Origin: Spirosoma oryzae
Lineage (GTDB): Bacteria; Bacteroidota; Bacteroidia; Cytophagales; Spirosomataceae
DNA: 64,000 nt
Assembly: GCF_003002825.1 (NCBI RefSeq)
Contig: NZ_PVTE01000018.1
Span: forward strand, 37,064-101,063
Direction of reading: 5' to 3'
Shown here: piece after piece, positions 1 through 8,749 of the stretch
How positions within the stretch are numbered: position 1 is the first letter of the stretch
Layout of the letters: every line of letters starts with the position of its first letter
The notes under the pieces: generated by a model
Told to the model about the DNA's origin: nothing
Database searches by the model: none
What the model saw: only the letters and a program-made list of their open reading frames with translations
Translations under genes and position numbers: made by a program

Positions 1-1519
1 TCAGATTGACTCCGCCCTTGATTTGATAGAAAGGCTGAGGTCGTTCGGTAGTCTCCGGTATCAGCGTGTATAACGGTTGCCCATAGGCGAAGGCCGCCGT
101 CAAACCCCGCCAGGTGTCGAAGGTTCCGCGTTTACGGGCTCTATCGTGGTAATTGTAGTGCTTCGAACCGATAATGATTCGTGTGTCGAACACGCCGTAG
201 GGCAAAAAATCGTCGGTATTGTTGATGTCGCGCACTTGACCAAAGCCCACGATCAGGCTATTGGCCACCCGGCTGCGGGCGTAGTTACGGTAGTAAGGAA
301 TACGGTTCAGCTGGATTAGTTCTTTCTTCCGGATATCGGTGGGGAAATAGCGGGCAATGTCGCTATCCAGCGGAAGGGGAACCAATGACAGAGCGCCAAA
401 ATGGGTGATATAAAAGGTTTCCCGCTGATCGGCCTGATGCCGCTTAGGGCTGTCTGGTATGGTTTGTAAAAAGGTGGCGCTTCCAGTTCGGGTAGCGTCA
501 AAGTAAGCGTCCATTACTTCGAAAAGTGACTGGCTGACCACCTCAATGGCTCGCTGGTATTTAACCGTTACCGGTACTTTCGTGAGCAGAGCGAACGAGC
601 GGGCCGTCTGCCATTTGTTTTCAGGAATGTTAAGAAACCCATCGCCGTTGGTCTTCCAGGTCGTCCCCTGCAAATTGACAACCTGTAAGCCAATCCGGTT
701 GTAGAAGTCGTGTAGCGCCTTGTTATTGGTGATACCACCTGCCAGCGAGCGTTTGACAACCATATGGCCGGCGGCACACATATCCTCCACGAAATGGTCC
801 GCAAAAGCATTATAAAGCACCGCGTAAAACAGATAAAGCCGGGCTTTATCCGCCTGCTGCTGGTGGGCGAACTGACCAGCCTGTTGAGCCAGCTGAATGG
901 CCACTGCATGCAGCGTTACGTACATGCGAATGGAATTTTGCTTCTTCAGCGCACTGAATACGCGTTCCGTATTTTCCGGGTTTAGCAGATCAACAATGTC
1001 CTGTCGGTCAACGGTTTGCAGGTGCCAGGTCAGGGATTTGCCGTATGCGTAGAAATGGTTAAAGTTAGTCAGTGCCAGTAGGCCATACTGAAAATCGGTA
1101 TTGAGTAGCTGTTTATCGGGTGCACCGGATAAAAACTGCTGGCCGTACTGGATTTGAAGCTGAACGATTCGGTTCAGTACCGAATTGTTGTAGCTTAACT
1201 GTTCGCTCATTTCCAGCGGATTACTCTCGTGATCGCCTGACAGCCCATTCAAGTCCCCGTAACTGATGGTATTGGGGGAAACCGACAGCTCCTCGAAAAG
1301 CCATTCCTGATGTTGGGCGTCATAACGTAAGTGAAGCTGGGTAGCCAGAAACTGAGCAGCCGTTAGTGAGTCGACAAAATAGCCTTTACCCATCATTCGG
1401 TTTACTACCTCGCTCATGGCGGCATTACCGATTGCCTTATGCTCATTGTAGTTGTAGGTCCAGCCCAGACGGCTTGTCAGTAACAGGGCCATAAGTAAAC
1501 CTAATCGTGTCATTAGCAT
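1..1519 (-). CDS. Secreted protein with zinc-phospholipase C / P1-nuclease-like motifs (3' end outside window)
   Basis: The reading frame starts at ATG 1519 (alternative ATG 1513) and stays open to the left edge, so about 506 residues are visible and the C-terminus is missing. The first 18 or so residues form a signal peptide (MTRLGLLMALLLTSRLGW). A mature part opening with YNYNEHKAIG and a later ADHFVEDMCAAGHM near residue 240 resemble the His/Asp metal-ligand pattern of the zinc-dependent phospholipase C / S1-P1 nuclease fold (HFxxDxxxxxH type). The protein is probably periplasmic or surface-exposed. Substrate cannot be told from sequence. The distal half, which is rich in Tyr and Arg, is not recognised. 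It is divergent from the LytS-like gene, with 340 bases between them. Confidence 0.6.
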   Translation of the reverse strand, partial: MLMTRLGLLMALLLTSRLGWTYNYNEHKAIGNAAMSEVVNRMMGKGYFVDSLTAAQFLATQLHLRYDAQHQEWLFEELSVSPNTISYGDLNGLSGDHESNPLEMSEQLSYNNSVLNRIVQLQIQYGQQFLSGAPDKQLLNTDFQYGLLALTNFNHFYAYGKSLTWHLQTVDRQDIVDLLNPENTERVFSALKKQNSIRMYVTLHAVAIQLAQQAGQFAHQQQADKARLYLFYAVLYNAFADHFVEDMCAAGHMVVKRSLAGGITNNKALHDFYNRIGLQVVNLQGTTWKTNGDGFLNIPENKWQTARSFALLTKVPVTVKYQRAIEVVSQSLFEVMDAYFDATRTGSATFLQTIPDSPKRHQADQRETFYITHFGALSLVPLPLDSDIARYFPTDIRKKELIQLNRIPYYRNYARSRVANSLIVGFGQVRDINNTDDFLPYGVFDTRIIIGSKHYNYHDRARKRGTFDTWRGLTAAFAYGQPLYTLIPETTERPQPFYQIKGGVNL

Positions 1520-1857
1520 CGTCAATATAAGCCACCGAAGGGGGGCGATGTGAATAAATCAATGCAATTGCTACCTACTGTCTGTTCGGATCGAATTGCT
1601 CAGTACACATATCCATCAACTGGTATGAGTTATTCGCTGTAGATTTTATAGCGCTTGTTAGCGCTATTTTTGTATACGTTGCGCGGGCAAAAGTATACGA
1701 TTGGCGAGCGGTGAATGTCGATTTTAGACGAAAGTGCCTATTTATTAGACCAAAACGACCGATACGACGCTGTCTCGATGAAAAGTTGGGCTTCGTCTAC
1801 TGTTAAAATGGCAGAGACGGCGAAAATTTATCGTTGGATGCCTGTTTCTACTAGTGA
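1520..1857. other. Intergenic region with a hairpin/T-run and a possible promoter
   Basis: This 338-base gap between divergent genes holds a perfect 7-bp hairpin (arms 1649-1655 and 1660-1666) followed by five T. The same bases contain TATTTTTG at 1665-1672, which fits the Bacteroidota -7 box TAnnTTTG for the + strand. If used, it would leave a leader of about 180 bases before the LytS-like gene. A direct repeat GTATACG (1672-1700 area) lies just downstream. No ORF is seen. Confidence 0.35.
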
Positions 1858-2928
1858 ATGACTTACGCGAACATGCCAGACCTTCCGACGGAAAATAAAC
1901 TGCTGCTGTATTCATTCAGTGGTAAATTCAGGTGGCATCGACGGGCCCTGCTGCTGCTAATACTTTTATCGGCTTTATTTTTCTTATTAAGTCTTCCGGC
2001 AGAAGGGTACACGACACGTGCTATAGTGTGGCAGAGAATAGGTTTTTTTCTGCTAATTACTGGACCGATCGGGATTAATCTGTACGTCCTGATTCCCCGA
2101 TTTTTATTTAAAAATAAGTATGGTTGGTACCTCACGGGGCTGATCGGAGGATACGGATTCTTTTTTGGCATTCATCTTTTTTGCCGGTGGGTTAGCAGTT
2201 CATCGTTTAGCTTATATCGCTTACCAGGCCTGTCGATTGGCGTAGTATACGAATTTTTATTCTACACAATTATTCTAAGCATGCTTAGCGCGACTACGGC
2301 AGCCTGGCAATTGTTCCAGCGCTGGCTGCGAGATGGTTATCGACTAGCGCAACTTGAAAATAGTCTGGTGCGAACAGAACTAGCCTTGCTGAAAACGAAT
2401 ATCAGTCCCCATTTTCTGTTTAATATGCTCAACAATGCCGAGGTGCTAACGCAGACTGATCCGCTAATGGCCAGGCAGTTACTGAGTAAACTTGCTGATT
2501 TTTTACGCTACCAGCTCTATGATAGCAGCCGGGAGAAGGTACTGCTGAGTGCGGATATCCTTTTTCTCGATCAGTATCTTGCCCTGGAGAAAATTCGACG
2601 GGATCAATTCGATTACACCATAGAGCAGCAGGGAACAGATCGACCGGTTGAAGTGGCCCCCTTGTTATTTATTCCCTTCGTCGAAAATGCGGTCAAGCAT
2701 AACCTGGTTTCCTGGGGAGCCTACGTTCACCTAAGTTTTACACTGACGGCGAACGAGCTACTGTTTACCTGCCGTAACTCGGTCGATAGAACCCAAACTG
2801 CCTTCTCTGGAGGATTGGGTTTAGAAACTGTTTACCGTCGCCTGGACTTGCTGTATCCCAACCGGCATCAACTGGTGGTTGAAGACCAACCGGATAGTTA
2901 TACTGTTAAATTGACCATTAGCTTATGA
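1858..2928 (+). CDS. LytS/YehU-type sensor histidine kinase
   Basis: This is a membrane sensor kinase of the His_kinase family. It has four hydrophobic segments (about residues 28-46, 58-80, 88-108 and 125-150), then a cytoplasmic kinase part. The phospho-acceptor motif SPHFLFNMLNN has His185. The ATP-binding N box is FIPFVENAVKH and the G box is GGLGLETVYRRL. It would phosphorylate the LytTR regulator encoded directly downstream, whose ATG overlaps this stop codon by 4 bases (ATGA), so translation is likely coupled. The ligand is unknown and there is no extracellular loop of note. ATG 1873 is an alternative start. Confidence 0.9.
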   Translation: MTYANMPDLPTENKLLLYSFSGKFRWHRRALLLLILLSALFFLLSLPAEGYTTRAIVWQRIGFFLLITGPIGINLYVLIPRFLFKNKYGWYLTGLIGGYGFFFGIHLFCRWVSSSSFSLYRLPGLSIGVVYEFLFYTIILSMLSATTAAWQLFQRWLRDGYRLAQLENSLVRTELALLKTNISPHFLFNMLNNAEVLTQTDPLMARQLLSKLADFLRYQLYDSSREKVLLSADILFLDQYLALEKIRRDQFDYTIEQQGTDRPVEVAPLLFIPFVENAVKHNLVSWGAYVHLSFTLTANELLFTCRNSVDRTQTAFSGGLGLETVYRRLDLLYPNRHQLVVEDQPDSYTVKLTISL

Positions 2929-3638
2929 AATGCATCATAATCGATGACGAACCTTTGGCTAGAAAAGGGGTGATGCTACTGCTGGAATTACACGCGGAAT
3001 TGCAGGTAGTCGGCAATTTTAACCAGGCGACCACAGCGCTGGATTATATAAGGCTCAACCCTGTAGATTTGATTTTTCTGGACATTCATATGCCGGGACT
3101 TAACGGTTTAGAATTCGCTCGCCAGCTGGGAAAAAATACGATGATTATTTTCATTACAGCCCATGCCGAATATGCCCTGGACAGCTACGAAGTCGAAGCG
3201 ATCGACTATTTGGTTAAGCCGATTCAGCCGGCCCGGTTCAACCTGGCGGTTCAGAAAGCATTGGCATACGCTGACTTGTTAAAACAGGCTAGCCTGAGTA
3301 CATCCCTGGAATTCACAGCTGACTTTCTGTTCGTTCGTTCAGAACGTCAGTACGTGAAAGTAGCGCTACAGGATATTTTCTACATAGAAGGGTTAAAGGA
3401 CTATGTAATTCTTCACCTGGCGGAACAAAAAATTATCACGGCCATGAACCTTAAAAAGATTCATGGTCAGTTGCCGCTGGATTTCTTTATCCGGGTAAGC
3501 AAATCGTACATCGTGAATGTCACTCACATACAGGCGTTCGATAATAATAACGTTACGATCTTGGACAAGGAAATCCCCATCGGCAGCAGCTTTCGGGACG
3601 CTTTCTTTGATCGAGTCATTCGAAAAGGTAGTCGGTAG
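2925..3638 (+). CDS. LytTR-family response regulator
   Basis: A 237-aa two-domain response regulator. The receiver domain (1-120) has the acidic pair D7/D8, the phospho-acceptor D53 in FLDIHMPG and the conserved lysine K98 in LVKPI. The C-terminal part (about 130-235) is a LytTR DNA-binding domain, with FVRSERQYVKV, FIRVSKSYIVN and IPIGSSFRD. It is partner to the LytS-like kinase with which it overlaps by 4 bases. Target genes cannot be inferred. LytTR proteins usually bind paired 9-10 bp imperfect direct repeats. Confidence 0.92.
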   Translation: MKCIIIDDEPLARKGVMLLLELHAELQVVGNFNQATTALDYIRLNPVDLIFLDIHMPGLNGLEFARQLGKNTMIIFITAHAEYALDSYEVEAIDYLVKPIQPARFNLAVQKALAYADLLKQASLSTSLEFTADFLFVRSERQYVKVALQDIFYIEGLKDYVILHLAEQKIITAMNLKKIHGQLPLDFFIRVSKSYIVNVTHIQAFDNNNVTILDKEIPIGSSFRDAFFDRVIRKGSR

Positions 3639-3644
3639 CCGGTC

Positions 3645-4330
3645 TAGTTCATCCAGACGGCGTTCGGGAAGTACATCGGGTAGCGGGGTCAACTGCGTTG
3701 GATCATCAGTTAATGGTTGGCTATACGCAATCAACCCACCGAAGAAGGGCGCGGACTTACGTGCGCTGTTTTTGAGCGTGCGAAGCCATGCACCAGGCCG
3801 CTCAACGACCCGCGTTGAGTAACCCCAACAAACTTCTGACCGGATTTGACCACAAAGGCTTTCGCTTCCTCAATCGGCCCGCTAGCCAACCTGTTGGCAA
3901 AAATATCCTTATACGAAATAGGCTCAGAGCATGGATACCAACGCGCAGTCTAACAAATTGTTTGTCAGTGTCTAAGGTGGAAGGGTAAACCCCTTTCTGG
4001 CTTGTCTACGCGATAGTTGATCCAGGGGCTCATTAATTCGTTTGACAGCTTGATGCCGTATGCCCTGACCAGACCGAATCGCCGATGTGCTCGTCGTGCA
4101 TGGGTTGCCAATCGGATTTCCGTCGGCTAAACCACGCCAGTGTCAACCAGGGCGCAGGGGCCATAGAGTAGTGGTGAGGCCCTGACGGGGGACTGCGGTT
4201 CTGCCCGTGCGGTCATAACGCTGAAGTTCGGCGTTGATAACGTTGGTACCACGCTCCGTTCTATCGATGCCCAAACACGTTCTGAAGGGCGGACCGGTCG
4301 CTACCTCAATACGCAGCGTTTCCGTTAAGC
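3645..4330 (-). pseudogene. Probable decayed coding sequence, family not recognised
   Basis: The 800-base gap before corA has no full-length ORF, but the minus strand reads as protein-like stretches that hop between frames. Around 4310-4150 it reads TLRIEVATGPPFRT...GTNVINAELQRYDRTG. Around 4075-3985 it reads FGLVRAYGIKLSNELMSPW. Around 3925-3790 it reads EPISYKDIFANRLASGPIEEA and KAFVVKSGQKFVGVTQRG. Several frameshifts and stops (for example near 4140, 3975 and 3780) separate them. I read this as one degenerate gene. The parental family is not identified, and ordinary non-coding DNA remains possible. Confidence 0.35.
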
Positions 4331-4436
4331 AACTCTATACGGTAAACCATACACAGTAAAGCCCCGAAAAGCGGCTTTGCTCCGGTTTTTTTCGTGAACT
4401 TTGGCCCCGGAAACTTACCGCTGCCGCCATCAACGC

Positions 4437-5387
4437 ATGATTCGTATTTTTCAGGAGGATGAGACCTTCGTCCGCAAAATCCGCGACATCGATTCTTTTT
4501 CTGATACCGAACGCACACTCTGGGTTGACCTACAGAACCCTACAGCCGCCGAAATCAAGAGCGTCGAGGAAAAATTTGACGTCGACTTTCTAAGTCAGCA
4601 GGAGCAACTGGAGATCGAAAGCAGTTCCCGTTACATCGAGGAGGACGAGTTCCTGATTGCCAACTCCAACTTTCTGGTACCTGACGCGGAACAGCGCTAC
4701 GTAACGGTGCCGGTCAGTTTTATCCTCAAAGACGACACGCTCTTTACCTACCGGAACGCCGACCTGAAATCGTTCGCCGACACGGTCAAGCGCATCAAGT
4801 CGCGCCGGGCGATGTTCAAGGATGGCGCGCAGATCATGATCTACATCTTCGAATCGCGCATCGACTACGACGCCGATCTGATCGAACTGGTGTCGGGCGA
4901 GATCAAGGCGATCAATCGCCTGCTTGATCTCGACGCTAACCTCGACCGGGAAATGCTGCTGAATATCAACGATTATCAGGAGCTAACCATGTCGATTCGG
5001 GAAAACGTGGTCGATAAACAGCGCGTGATTTCGTCGATGATCCGGTCGGACGGCTGGTTTACGGATGACGAACAGCAGCGACTGCGCACGCTTATCAAAG
5101 ACATCAACTCGCTGATCGACCATACGAACTTCATCTTCGAACGACTCGAATTTCTGCAAAACACCTACCTCGGTCTGATCGACCTGGAGCAGAACCGGGT
5201 CGTCAAGATTTTCACCGTCGTATCGCTGGTGTTTCTGCCGCCGACCCTGCTGGCAAGTATCTGGGGGATGAACTTCGCCGGGATGCCCGAGTTGAGCTGG
5301 TCATTTGGCTATCCGATTGCCATTGGTTCGATGCTGTTGTCGTCGCTGCTAACGATACTCATATTCCGGCGCAAAAAATGGTTGTAG
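4437..5387 (+). CDS. corA: CorA-family divalent cation (Mg2+/Co2+) transporter
   Basis: This 316-aa protein would form a pentameric inner-membrane channel for Mg2+ (and Co2+ or Ni2+). It has the long acidic N-terminal cytoplasmic domain (1-250) and two C-terminal membrane helices (about 258-276 and 288-308). The family signature GMN is at residues 277-279, within IWGMNFAGMP. The tail FRRKKWL is basic, as usual in the family. I chose ATG 4437 over the upstream in-frame 4401 because family members start with a short MIxxF strand. GAACTTTG (4396-4403) is a near match to a -7 box. Confidence 0.92.
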   Translation: MIRIFQEDETFVRKIRDIDSFSDTERTLWVDLQNPTAAEIKSVEEKFDVDFLSQQEQLEIESSSRYIEEDEFLIANSNFLVPDAEQRYVTVPVSFILKDDTLFTYRNADLKSFADTVKRIKSRRAMFKDGAQIMIYIFESRIDYDADLIELVSGEIKAINRLLDLDANLDREMLLNINDYQELTMSIRENVVDKQRVISSMIRSDGWFTDDEQQRLRTLIKDINSLIDHTNFIFERLEFLQNTYLGLIDLEQNRVVKIFTVVSLVFLPPTLLASIWGMNFAGMPELSWSFGYPIAIGSMLLSSLLTILIFRRKKWL

Positions 5388-5612
5388 GGCTAATGGGCCG
5401 AATAACCGACGAATATTGCCTTCTATGCGTCGGCCATGGCTGTTGATGTCGTATCGAACGCCTTCTCTTACAGCCTGGTCGGCCTGGACGACAGACAACC
5501 GCTGCTGGCGGGAGTTGGCGCGGTTACCCGGCCGGGCTCCACAAGACTGGGCGACGCACCAACCAGCCGCCGAGCGGCTGGTATTTATCGGTGGATTGGT
5601 AGCCAGTGCTGT

Positions 5613-6230
5613 TTACGACCGTTTCCGTCGGCCCACGACAGCGTAGAGTGGATCGCCCGAGCCGCCCGGACTGCGATCAAGCACCTCGATCTGGTCGAAC
5701 AGTAGACTGTGTTCATAGTAGCTACGAACCAGTTCCTGGTGCCCCTTATCGTCCATCGACTGCCAGATCATAACCGCTTTGGTCGGAAACAACCGGTTGG
5801 AAAAGACGGTGATAAACGGCGCGCCCGGCTTCAGCACCCGCGCTATCTCTTGATACACCCTGACCGGGTCGGTCAGGTATTGTACGGAAACCGTCAGCAT
5901 GCCGCCGTCGAAATATTCTTTTTCGAATGTCAGGCGCGGTTGCCGGTTGATGTCGTGCACGACGCGAGCGTCTAACTGCGGATTTTGGGTGAGTTCGGTT
6001 GCGTTCATGCCCAATCCGACTACCTGTCCGTAGTGTACGTCCGTTGGCAAGTGGCTGCGCCAGCTACTCATCAGGTCCAGAATACGGCCGTCGGCGGGCA
6101 GGTACTCCCGGAACAGCTGCGTTGTAGCTGCAATGGCTTGATCGTCAATATGAACGACCAAACGGGGTTGCCTGTAAAAATCGGCATCGTCGGTTTCATC
6201 GTAACGGCGAAAGGGGTTGGGGGTAGGCAT
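5613..6230 (-). CDS. Class I SAM-dependent methyltransferase
   Basis: This 205-aa protein matches the Methyltransf_11 pattern. Motif I is replaced by ILDLMSSWRSHL (about 50-61). The later segments are FDGGMLTVSVQYL, in the motif IV position, and EIARVLKPGAPFITVFSNRLFPTKA, in the motif V-VI position. The family transfers a methyl group from S-adenosylmethionine; the substrate is not deducible. The usual GxGxG is absent (DLMSSWRSHLP instead), as in a subgroup of Bacteroidota and plant proteins. It is divergent from the DUF6600 gene. Confidence 0.75.
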   Translation of the reverse strand: MPTPNPFRRYDETDDADFYRQPRLVVHIDDQAIAATTQLFREYLPADGRILDLMSSWRSHLPTDVHYGQVVGLGMNATELTQNPQLDARVVHDINRQPRLTFEKEYFDGGMLTVSVQYLTDPVRVYQEIARVLKPGAPFITVFSNRLFPTKAVMIWQSMDDKGHQELVRSYYEHSLLFDQIEVLDRSPGGSGDPLYAVVGRRKRS

Positions 6231-6397
6231 GTTAGTGCTTGCTATCGTCCTGTTTATTGGGTAACCGAGCGTTTATAGGCGGGGTTTTCCGTTCTACAGT
6301 ATTCCCCGACGACAGAAAATACATCGGGCGATTAAACGGTTTTATTCGTTATGTATCAAAGTGATATACACGGTAACCGCCACGATTGGCTCCGACG

Positions 6398-7750
6398 ATG
6401 AACATACTGAAAACGATTGCAATGCTTTGCCTGCTGGTCACGCTGACGACCGGGGTGGGTTTCGTCCGGACGGCGTCGGCGCAGCCGGGCGTAAGCGTAC
6501 CGATTCAGGCATTTTACGATGAATTGGCTCCCTACGGACAGTGGGTGCAGCATCCCTACTATGGCTCGATCTGGCTACCCAGTGCCGGACCCGGTTTTCA
6601 GCCGTACGTCAGCGATGGGCACTGGGTTGTCACGGAATATGGTAATACCTGGGTGTCTGACTACCCCTGGGGCTGGGCACCGTTTCACTACGGCCGCTGG
6701 ATTTTCGACGATCAGTACGGTGGCTGGGCCTGGATTCCCGGTTCCGATTGGGGACCCGCCTGGGTGTCGTGGCGGTCGGGTGGCGGTTATTACGGCTGGG
6801 CACCACTGGGTCCGGGTGTGAACGTCAACGTAAATATCAACATCCCTGCGCCGTACTGGACGTTTGTGCCGCAGATATACATCAACAGTCCGCAGTGGTA
6901 CGGCTATCGGGCACCACGGCCACGGGGTGTGGCGATCTACCAGAATACGACGATCATCAACAACGTCTACCAGTACGGTAATCAGGCTTATTTCTATGGT
7001 CCGTACCGGGGTGAAATCGAGCGCGTGACGCGTCGGCCCGTGCAAGTGTACCGCATCGATCAACTCGACAGGCCGGGCCGCACCATTATTTCAGGCAATT
7101 CGGTCGGGTTCTACCGACCCGGCCTGGGTAATCGACGTGACTACGACCGGGGTAATTACGGATATAACAACCGCTACGACAATAACTACGGCAGTCGCGG
7201 CAATGGTACCTACAACGACGGTCGCTACGGGAACAACTACCCGGACGGTCGGCGGTATGACAACGGTAATCGCCAGCCGGGAAACGCCTATCCGGACAGA
7301 CGTTACGATAACACGCCGAATGGTGGCTATAACGGTAATAACCGCAACTATCCCGGCTCTACCAATCCACCATCACCCGGTAATCCAACCAACGGTAACG
7401 GCCGTTACGACAATGGTGGCTATAGCCGGGGCGATGGCGGATTCGGTAATGGAAACCGGCCTGACGCTAACCGGGGTGGCTACAACAACCCGTCGATCAA
7501 CCAGCCCAGTCCACAGCCCACTCCGCCACAGAGTCAGCCCGAGCGGCAGTATAATGGCGGGGTGAGCCGGGAACCGGCACAACCGCAGCCCGGCATGTCG
7601 CGTGGCGATGGTGGCTTTGCGCCGGGTGGCCGTGGTGGATTCAGCCAGCCGAACCAGCGTATGGAGCAGCCGCAGGGGCAGCCAGCTGGGCAACCACAGG
7701 GTGGCGAGCGCGAAGCTGGTGGCCAACGGGGTGGTCGCGGACCACGCTAG
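6398..7750 (+). CDS. Secreted DUF6600-type protein with Gly/Asn/Arg-rich tail
   Basis: A 450-aa protein with a signal peptide ending near ASAQPG (about residue 28). Residues 35-160 form the aromatic-rich DUF6600 domain, with repeated W/Y motifs such as LAPYGQWV, GWAPFHYGRW, GGWAWIPGSDWGPAWVSW and YYGWAPLGPG. Residues 230-450 are low complexity (GNYGYNNRYDN type, then Pro/Gln), probably disordered. ATG 6398 is preferred to TTG 6386. The function of DUF6600 is unknown; it is common in Bacteroidota and Proteobacteria envelope proteins. A strong hairpin terminator follows at 7809-7840. Confidence 0.85.
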   Translation: MNILKTIAMLCLLVTLTTGVGFVRTASAQPGVSVPIQAFYDELAPYGQWVQHPYYGSIWLPSAGPGFQPYVSDGHWVVTEYGNTWVSDYPWGWAPFHYGRWIFDDQYGGWAWIPGSDWGPAWVSWRSGGGYYGWAPLGPGVNVNVNINIPAPYWTFVPQIYINSPQWYGYRAPRPRGVAIYQNTTIINNVYQYGNQAYFYGPYRGEIERVTRRPVQVYRIDQLDRPGRTIISGNSVGFYRPGLGNRRDYDRGNYGYNNRYDNNYGSRGNGTYNDGRYGNNYPDGRRYDNGNRQPGNAYPDRRYDNTPNGGYNGNNRNYPGSTNPPSPGNPTNGNGRYDNGGYSRGDGGFGNGNRPDANRGGYNNPSINQPSPQPTPPQSQPERQYNGGVSREPAQPQPGMSRGDGGFAPGGRGGFSQPNQRMEQPQGQPAGQPQGGEREAGGQRGGRGPR

Positions 7751-7808
7751 TCGTCAAATTCATTTTACCATTACTACACTACTTGCTTTAGTCAAGCTCA
7801 CCGTGACG

Positions 7809-7840
7809 GGCCAGTGTCAGAAACGACACTGGCCTTTTTT
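7809..7840 (+). terminator. Rho-independent terminator
   Basis: A perfect 10-bp stem GGCCAGTGTC / GACACTGGCC (7809-7818 and 7825-7834) with a 6-base loop is followed by six T. It ends the DUF6600 transcript just upstream of the truA promoter. Confidence 0.85.
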
Positions 7841-7866
7841 GTTGCGCGCGACTATAGCTGACCGCG

Positions 7867-7874
7867 TATTTTTG
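7867..7874 (+). promoter_or_regulatory. -7 promoter box of truA (leaderless)
   Basis: TATTTTTG matches the Bacteroidota -7 consensus TAnnTTTG. It ends only 4 bases before the truA ATG at 7879, so the transcript probably starts at or next to the start codon. A TTG at 7842-7844 could serve as the -33 element. Confidence 0.6.
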
Positions 7875-7878
7875 TGGG

Positions 7879-8637
7879 ATGCGCTATTTTATCGAGTTAT
7901 CGTACCGGGGAACGGCCTACCGGGGCTGGCAGACACAGGCCAATGGGGTCAGCATACAGTCGACACTGGAGCAGGCGCTGTCGAAGCGGCTGGGCTGGCC
8001 AGTGTATGTACTGGCCAGTGGTCGGACCGATGCGGGCGTGCACGCCGAACAGCAATTTGCTCACTTCGATACCGACCAGCCGCTTGCCCTGACCGACGAT
8101 CTGCTCTACTCGCTCAACTGCATCCTGCCCGACGACATCGCGATTCATACTATCTTCCCTGTCGAAGCTTCCGCCCATGCCCGGTTTTCGGCGGTGTCGC
8201 GCTACTACCAATACCATATTACTCGTGATAAAAACGTGTTTCAGCCAGGCCTGACGCTCCATTTTCGCCCGTCGCTCGACCTAGATCGAATGAACGAAGC
8301 CTGTCAGATTCTGCTGCGCTACACCGATTTTAAAAGCGTCAGTAAAGCACGCGCCAACGTAGCCCACTTCCGCTGCGAGCTGGCCTTCGCGTACTGGACC
8401 GCCCAACCCGACGGTAGGCTCACGTTCCACATCAAAGCCAACCGATTTCTCTGGGGGATGGTCCGTACGATCGTCGGGATGATGCTGGAAATCGGGCAGG
8501 ACCGGCTGAGTCTCGACGCCTTCGATCAAATCTTACAGGCCCGTGATCGCACCGTCGCCGGGCGAGCGGCCCCCGCCAACGGCCTGTATCTGGTCGAAGT
8601 CGCCTATCCCGCCGAGGTATTGGTGAACCGTGTGTAG
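7879..8637 (+). CDS. truA: tRNA pseudouridine synthase A
   Basis: TruA converts uridines 38-40 of the tRNA anticodon arm to pseudouridine. The 252-aa protein has the full family layout. It opens with YFIELSYRGTAYRGWQ at the N-terminus. The catalytic motif is GRTDAGVHA with Asp51. It also has the RNA-binding NCILPDDIAI, the ARFSAVSRYYQYHI strand and the C-terminal FLWGMVRTIVGMMLEIGQ. It is a single-gene transcript with its own promoter directly at the ATG and an upstream terminator. Confidence 0.97.
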   Translation: MRYFIELSYRGTAYRGWQTQANGVSIQSTLEQALSKRLGWPVYVLASGRTDAGVHAEQQFAHFDTDQPLALTDDLLYSLNCILPDDIAIHTIFPVEASAHARFSAVSRYYQYHITRDKNVFQPGLTLHFRPSLDLDRMNEACQILLRYTDFKSVSKARANVAHFRCELAFAYWTAQPDGRLTFHIKANRFLWGMVRTIVGMMLEIGQDRLSLDAFDQILQARDRTVAGRAAPANGLYLVEVAYPAEVLVNRV

Positions 8638-8643
8638 ACAAGT

Positions 8644-8745
8644 GTAGCCTGGACCTCCCGGTCCGGGTGCCCGTCAGGGCAACTCTTACAGGCGGTAGCC
8701 TGATTGGCCGCTATCGCGCCCTTCAGACGTGGACGTCTGGGTTAC
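8644..8745. repeat. REPIN-like element, family A copy 1
   Basis: A 102-base element beginning GTAGCCTGGACC and ending GTCTGGGTTAC. Each end forms its own small hairpin (TGGACC...GGTCCG and CAGACGT GG ACGTCTG). The interior matches the reverse complement of the element at 19417-19517 (GTGCCCGTCAGGGCAACT and a GGCGGTAGC...GGCCGC block). It is located between the convergent truA and the FAD monooxygenase. Confidence 0.75.
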
Positions 8746-8749
8746 ACCG

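Noticed and set aside
5416..5705. Two overlapping + strand frames of 76 and 89 codons after corA
   Set aside because: They overlap the methyltransferase 3' end, and composition is that of shadow frames; no start context.
7137..7565. 142-codon + strand frame inside the DUF6600 gene
   Set aside because: Thr/Ile/Val-only composition; it is the shifted reading of the Gly/Asn/Arg-rich tail of the real gene.
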